Positions 57,975 to 64,000 of a stretch of 64,000 nucleotides of DNA are shown here, in pieces. Position 1 is the stretch's first letter, and every line of letters begins with the position of its first letter. Made by a program: the position numbers and the translations under genes. The notes beneath the pieces were generated by a model, which saw only the letters and a list, made by a program, of their open reading frames with translations, ran no database searches and was not told the DNA's origin. Source of the stretch: Piscicola geometra (taxonomy: Eukaryota > Annelida > Clitellata > Hirudinida > Piscicolidae); NCBI GenBank assembly GCA_943735955.1, contig OX030963.1:8330179-8394178 (forward strand). Reading direction: 5' to 3'.

Positions 57975-58878
57975 CAATTTTACCAGCAAATATTATAAAA
58001 TTATGACAATTAGACTTATTGAATAAGTGAGCGTATTTCACACTTAGTCCATGAATGAAATCAATGGCTTCTTTTGAGGCATCAGGTATTTCAGAAAGAG
58101 TTTTAATTTCAGCCATTTTAATTCGTATTGAGTTGAAAAATAAATTTAATAGTTTGAAAATCTTCAACTTATTATATTTTGAACGAATCACCAAAATGCT
58201 AGTTATTTGTTAAATTAGCGCGTTGCTAACCAAGCATTTATAATTTATAACATGAATTTTTTTTTTAAAGTTACTTTAACATTTTTTTTTTTTAAATTTG
58301 TAAATACATACAAAAAAGTTAAATTAAAAATATTATATTAGAACATTATAATGTTTTTTTTAACAGTTTAAAAACGGTTGTTTTTTAAAAACAAATAGTA
58401 AAAATTTTATTTGATACTTTTTGTAACGAAAGAATTTTTTAATTACTTACAAAGTTGAAATGATACTCAAAAAAGCTTGTTTATGGATTTTTCTATTCAT
58501 TTTTCAAAAATCAGGTAGTAGAATATTTTAATCATATTTTGTTAAAATGGTAATCATTTGATTATTAAGCATTGAAATTTCGAAAATGTATTAAATAATT
58601 AAATTAAATTATACAACTTTTAACTAAAAAATAATTAAAAGTTCAAAATGTAAACTTTAGCGAAAAAAATATCCATATAAAATTTCACGATGATCACTGT
58701 TCGTATTAGATCTTTTGGAACTATTCAATCCAAAAAAATCGAATAGATTTCATATAATCGATTCAAAAATATATATTTCTTTTAATTTTCGATATCGAAT
58801 CGAATCATCGGAACAGCTTTGGTTTAAAGCATGAATGAATAAATTCCAAGTATATTTAATAGAAGTGTTTTGTTGATG
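57975..58878. other. AT-rich DNA, one weak ORF
   Basis: A minus-strand frame at 58194-57967 (MAEIKTLSEIPDASKEAIDF, then HGLSVKYAHLFNKS) has a balanced composition but no family I recognise. It ends at the MITE. The rest shows nothing. Confidence 0.4.
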
Positions 58879-59118
58879 TTATTCTTTGATGTTGCACATC
58901 CAACGAATCATGGGCCAGTTGATTGATTCTGTAGTGACAGCCCAGGTCTCCGTGATTTTCAGCAGTGCCCTTATAACAAAGGTGCTGTACAATCGAATCA
59001 GGAATATATAAAAATTTCGGTTTTTACTCTGTAAAAATTTTAAGTCTATATTAAAAGGGAAACGTCTGTGGATGCCAGAGCATCCACTGCATGAAATACA
59101 TAAAGTGTCTATTCGCAC
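58879..59118 (-). pseudogene. Possible LINE RT C-terminal fragment
   Basis: An 80-codon minus-strand frame containing ETWAVTTESINWPMIRWMCN, which resembles the ETWxx...RxLRWxxx block in the C-terminal region of RTE-like and related LINE polymerases. The rest is unclear. Confidence 0.5.
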
Positions 59119-59127
59119 TTTGGGAGC

Positions 59128-59960
59128 GGGGATGGCTTAGATGGTAGACGTCGGACTTGCGACTCAAAAGTTGCCTGTTCTAATCTTTGACAAGCAACCG
59201 TGAACTATCATATACCTAGTGTATATGATGCAGTGTTTGCGACGTATGCATTGAGAGATGTGTACGTCGTGTGGAGTGGCGTCTCTGGGGCATAAGAACC
59301 ATGGTTCTCAGAACCATTGTAACATGGCCTGCGTCTGTCAGGCCGTGAATAATAGAAAAAGACACAAACAAAAAACAAATTTAAACAAACGCCTATTCGC
59401 ATTCCACCAATCAGCGTTGAGCTATGAAGTTTATAGCATCTATTAATATATAGTTTTAAGTGCGATTCGAAAACTTTTGCTGTAGTATAAATTGTAATAA
59501 TAATGTATGATGCTTCGCTTTCCAGACTGTGGGTCTGGCGATCCGAGTTCAAATCTAAGACATACTTTATGAAATTAATTTATTAACATTTTTGATAAAT
59601 TAAATATTAAGTTAAGTTTAGGAATATGGTAAGAGTAAAGTTAAGGGTTAGTGTTAGAGAAAAGTTTAGGATTAAAGTTAAGTTTAGTGTTAGGGTTAAG
59701 GTTTGTATTTTATGACGAAATTCAAATATAGTGTACAATTTTCCCATCTCTTTGCTAGGGAGTTCGAGTAGGCAAAGATTAAATACACGCTCTCCGGAGT
59801 GCGAATAAGCGCGTTCATCGATGGTCACAGTGAGACAAACAGCACATCGAATCAATGATTGATACTGGCCTGGTTTCTTAGAAAGCTGATTAAATGCAGA
59901 CATTAGAACGTTAAAGGCTTGGTGCAGGTCACTAGCGGGGGTTCGATTCCTATCACTTCC
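59128..59960 (+). repeat. Cluster of tRNA-like (SINE head) sequences
   Basis: Three segments look tRNA-derived. 59133-59200 has a box A-like TGGCTTAGATGGTAGACG and a degenerate box B TGTTCTAATCT. 59510-59565 has a clean 5-bp anticodon stem CCAGA/TCTGG with loop CTGTGGG (anticodon GTG, as in tRNA-His) and a TTCAAATC T-loop. 59930-59965 has box B GGTTCGATTCC. None forms a full tRNA, so these are SINE heads or tRNA pseudogenes. Confidence 0.5.
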
Positions 59961-60184
59961 CGGGACAATTGATTAGCGTTCATTGCGCCTTGCCAACTGT
60001 CGTCTCTGTCGCAAAAACAGGGAACAAAGTTGAAAATTATCCAAGCAGCTGACTAAATTCCACTAAGGAATCTTGATCACGTGCTATTCTTGTGTCATAA
60101 AGCATGCAATAACAAAGGGAATGAATAATTAGTTAAACATTTAGTATAATTATGTGACGATAAAGAGTCAAACTGTTGGTCAAG

Positions 60185-63100
60185 CAGATCTGGAAGACAG
60201 CATACTGCAAGTGAGGCTGAGGGGCAGGACGTCAGTGCAGCAGGGCAGGATCGAGGTCTTGCACAATGGCGTCTGGGGCACGGTGTGCGATGACGGCCTC
60301 AAGGACTCTGTCTGCATGGTCACTTGCAGACAACTTGGCTACAGGTGAGAGTGAATCGATCTAAGAATTCAATATGTTTGAAGCGTGAAAATGTTTTCAA
60401 ATCAGTGAAATGAAGATAAATTGATCATGAATGCACGTGAATGCACGGCAGTGAGGGCAAATGCGTGAAGCAGGAGGCAGACGGGAACTGCCTCCGCAAC
60501 AGCAACAACAGCATCTTCAGCACCGTCAGCGATCCCAGCGTGCCAGTGTGGCTGGCTTCAGTCGAGTGTGACGGTCAGGAGTCCACTCTGGCAGACTGTC
60601 GCTACGACCACTGGGGCACTGCGGCATGCGGCCACGACGAGGACGCTGGCTGTGTTTGTTTCCAGGCGCCCAAAGGTTTGACTCGAAGGAAAAAAAACGT
60701 TTTGAATAATTTAAAAAGCTTGTAGGAACTATAACTTTATTACATCCATCTCATCCTTCCCAATTGAGTTAAATGTTCCTCAAACAGACGAGTGCGACAA
60801 GGCAAGACATCGGATCGTGCCGATAGTGGATAGCATTGGAGGAGGCTTCAGTGGCATTGAAGGTGGTCAGCAGGTGGGAGTGGTGGAGGTGAGAGATGCA
60901 GACGATAGGTGGGCGTGGGTGTGCGACGACAACTGGGACGACTTGGACGCTCACGTCTTCTGCGCTTGCCTTGGATTCAACCAGTTGGTCTCTTCGTCCC
61001 ACTCAATCTTGTTTCAAAGATGCATATTGCTAGTTACATGACCCTTAAAATCTATTATTTTTTATTTGTGTTTTATAGATTTTTTTATTTTAATGAATTG
61101 CTTATAAATAAAACAAAAATAAATTGTAGTTTAGATATACATGAATTTATTTCCTTACTTCCTTTCCTATAAGACCAGAAAAGTCCAAAGCGATAATCCT
61201 AGCCAGCAAGTCTCCATTGCTTTCTTCTGGCAAGAACAACCTCTCTAGGACATCCTACAACATCCATTGTCGTCATAGTGACATCACCCATGTCAAAAAC
61301 CTCCTTGATTGTGATCATGAAGTCTTGACGTCATCACCATCATCTTCATCAACCTCATTTTCTGAAGGAGTTCAAAGAAATTCTTGCTCAAATATTAACG
61401 AATTGGCTGTGGTTATTTGTTCTTCATCACCATCAAAAAAACCATCATCATTAACAACAACACCTTCATCAGCAGCAGCAGCATCGTCATCATCTACAGC
61501 TTCAGGCGTGAGGCTTGAGGCATCGTGCAAGGGAAATCTCCTGAAGGGTTGTTTCAAGCAGAAACATATCCAAGAAGGTGGTAGAAGTAGTAGTGGTGGT
61601 GATGGGGATAGTGGTTCCAGAGGGGGAGGTAGAGGTGGTGATAGCGGCAGGAAAGCTAGAAGTCGTGGTTCCAGCATAAGTGAAGTTGGTGGCAGTGATG
61701 CCAATGGAGTGAGTATTAGTAGTGCTGGGAGTGAAAGAGATGAAGGCGGTTATATTGGTAGCAGTGCCAGAACTATAAACGAAGAGAATTTCCTAAGCAA
61801 GCTGACTACTCCAGAGGGCAGTGACAGGCGCACTGTTGCAGCTGAAGCGGTGCCTACGCAGACTGTCTCTGCTTCTCATTTCGATGCTGGCAAGTCTGCT
61901 GGCTGTGAGCGTGGTGATGCGAGTTGTAGAGAGAGGCGTATTGAAGGGACGAGAAGAGGTGGACTGGTGAGGGGCAGTCGCAGGTATGGTGGCATTGGCA
62001 GGAGATATGAGGGTAGTGGTGGCAGAAGTAAATCCAATGTGACTATGCTTCCTAGAAGGAAACGTGGGCATGGAGCTGATGGGACGGAAGATGGTGAGAT
62101 GGGTGAAAAAAGTGGAAGGAACGGTGGAAGGAAAGGTGGAAAGTTGTCCCTCAAGAACTTTGAGGTGCTCCCACAATGCAGGAACGCCAAATTCTTCAAG
62201 ACTCATTCTGCATCCTTCCTGCAAAGCGAAGAACCAATTTCAAAGAATGATGATGATGATGATGTTTGTTTCAGCATCAACCTAGCAAACTGCCCTGGGC
62301 TGTCTACTGTAAGAGTGTTTCATTTTGATTTTAAACGATTTAGTTGGTAAATTAAGTTCTCATCTTAGTCTCATATTCATTAAATTTAATTTTTAAACAT
62401 TTCAAAATATACATATTATAATCAACCTCTGATTCTAATGCCTTGATTTTTCATTTGATTTTGATCATACTCTTTTACTAAATGTTTTAGATTCTTACTT
62501 TGATATTTCTGGATCTGCCCTTATCTGGCTTAAATCATATCTTTCTGAGTGAACTTCAATGTATCAATAGAATCTTCTTGTTCTTCATCTGTTTTTCAAT
62601 CTTATGGTGTTGCACAGGGCTCAATCCTTGGACACTTACTTTTTATTCTCAACACCTCTGAACTACCTAATATTATTTCTTCATCTTCCTTAGAAAGTCA
62701 AATTTATGCTGACGACTCCTATATTTATACATCTTTCACTGACTCTTCTCTTGACCTTACTGTTAATAAAATAACTCTCTGTCTTCAGTCTATAATCTCT
62801 TGGGCTTCTTCTATGTTTCTCAAACTTAATCCGGACAAATTTGAACTCATATATTTCAATAAAAAATCAAAGTCTTTACTATCTCTTCCTTCTTTAGTTT
62901 TGCCTCCCCCCTCCTCATTATCTCTAAACCCTTCATCTTCCATTCGTAGCCTTGGTATTATTTTCGATTCTAACCTGTCTTTACCTCCTCAAATTCTATC
63001 TGTCTCTAAATCTTGTTATTTCCACATTCGTCGTATTAAACAGCTTCTTCCTTTTCTTGATGATGCTACTTTGCAGCTTCTTGTATCTTCTCTAGTTCTC

Positions 63101-63944
63101 TCCAGGATTAATTATTGCAACTCTTTTTACTATGGTCTCCCTGATACTACTTTAGCTCCTCTAAATAAAGTCTTTAATTGTGCTGCTAGTCTTGTTGCTC
63201 GTGCTCCTAAGTTTTCTCATATTTCTCTTTATATTTTTTTACTACTCTGGTTACCTTTGAGATCTAGAGTGACTTTTAAAATATGCCTAAATATGTTTAA
63301 AATTTATAACTGTAATGCTCCAATTTATCTTAAAAATCTAATTAAACAACCCCCTAAATCTGGTCTAAGATCATCTACCTTTAAACGTTCTTTTCGTTTT
63401 CCAGTTAAACACTCTTTTGCTAAACGTTCTTTTTCTTACTGCGGTCCTCTTTTATGGAATTCTTTACTCTCTTCTCTAACTTCAACTAAGTTACTCATAG
63501 CTTTCCTTCGTCGCCTGAAGACGTACTTGTTCGGAACGTGATGGCTGAGCGCTTTTGTTCGCTTCGTAAAGGGCGCTATACGAATCATTAGTGATTGATT
63601 GACTGATTGAATAGAAATATTAATTTAATATTAATTTTTGCACAAACAGGTCTTATTACAAGAAAGTGCAAACTATCGGGACTTCTGCTACAACATAGCC
63701 TACAGAGAGAGGGGGGTTGGTGCCTTGGTGGGCTGGAACTCCTGGCAGCAGAGCGTCTGTTGTGGTTCCCACACCAATGCAAGCGTTGTCGGCATGTTCG
63801 CTCCGATGATGAGAAATGCTGGTACTGCTGCAGCTGCTGGTAAAGGTGGTGCAGATGGAGATGGTGCAGATGCTTATGGTGGTGGTCATGTGATGAAGAT
63901 GAAAAATCAAATCGACCACAAGGTGTCGATGATTTGCTCCACGA
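60185..63944 (+). CDS. SRCR-domain protein, five internal exons (partial)
   Basis: Exons: about 60185-60344, 60452-60675, 60788-60983, 61174-62308 and 63650-63944, all GT-AG with agreeing phases; the gene continues right of the window. Exons 1-2 encode one scavenger-receptor cysteine-rich domain ([43 protein letters not shown]). Exon 3 starts a second ([20 protein letters not shown] then LGFN). The exon after this is odd: 378 codons rich in Ser, Gly and Arg, ending [20 protein letters not shown]. The last exon ([20 protein letters not shown]) has cysteines but no domain I recognise. SRCR proteins are mostly secreted or membrane receptors for ligand binding or innate recognition; no signal peptide or membrane segment is in view. 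The start of exon 1 is uncertain by some 15 bp. Confidence 0.82.
62458..63609 (+). mobile_element. CR1/L2-like LINE copy in SRCR intron
   Basis: Inside intron 62309-63649. The open frame 62549-63541 covers the RT from the [20 protein letters not shown] block through the YADD catalytic box to the C-terminus ([37 protein letters not shown]). It is preceded by [12 protein letters not shown] and a stop. The 3' end is GAGCGCTTTTGTTCGCTTCG ... GGGCGCTATACGAATCATTA then GATTGATTGACTGATTGA. The 5' half is missing, as in truncated LINE insertions. The long uninterrupted frame suggests a fairly young copy. Confidence 0.88.
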
Positions 63945-64000
63945 GTGAGTTGCTTAGTTTGTCGCTTGCTTGACTTGTACTCCAAATCATCTTTAAGCTC

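Noticed and set aside
59610..59705. TTAGGGTTAAG words, possible interstitial telomere
   Set aside because: Units are irregular (GTTAAGTTTAG, GTTAGTGTTAG) and short; no run of a fixed telomeric hexamer.

Overview
The window reads as invertebrate animal nuclear DNA. It has spliced genes with GT-AG introns, metazoan protein families (mitochondrial EF-G1, an SRCR-domain protein, and a probable ciliary protein with a C-terminal RIIa/DPY30-like helix pair), ZMYM-, ZNF862- and ZBED-type hAT transposons, and non-LTR retrotransposons of at least two clades. Exons are GC-rich and conserved, while the intergenic DNA is very AT-rich. I cannot name the species.

Layout: (1) 1-10.6 kb: the last ten exons of the mitochondrial elongation factor G1 gene (GFM1, + strand). 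Nearly every intron is filled with its own tandem repeat, and one also holds a reverse-transcriptase relic. (2) 10.6-47.3 kb: a transposon graveyard with no host gene that I can support. It holds a complete ZMYM-like hAT element (11256-16081) carrying a foldback MITE, a ZNF862-like hAT relic, a ZBED-like hAT relic, and an RNase-H-type LINE whose 3' UTR was split by a TIR element. That TIR element contains a foldback element, which contains a second foldback element (26334-32676). Next is a ZBED-type hAT (34460-44204) holding a second hAT (36181-43004), which in turn holds a LINE fragment and two copies of a third hAT. A deletion derivative of the outer hAT follows (44307-45998) and carries a LINE reduced to its two ends. 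(3) 47.4-57.0 kb: a minus-strand gene of at least seven exons that resembles CATIP (C2orf62); its introns again hold large tandem repeats. (4) 57-64 kb: MITE, LINE-tail and tRNA-like debris, then a plus-strand SRCR-domain gene that runs off the window and carries an unusual 378-codon low-complexity exon.

The three host genes are separate units and nothing suggests a shared pathway. What unites the window is its repeat biology. Intron minisatellites are mostly C-rich on the sense strand of whichever gene they sit in. Two successive GFM1 introns are stop-free and divisible by three. Many insertions can be ordered in time from target-site duplications read directly in the sequence (8 bp for hAT, 9 bp for the foldback elements).
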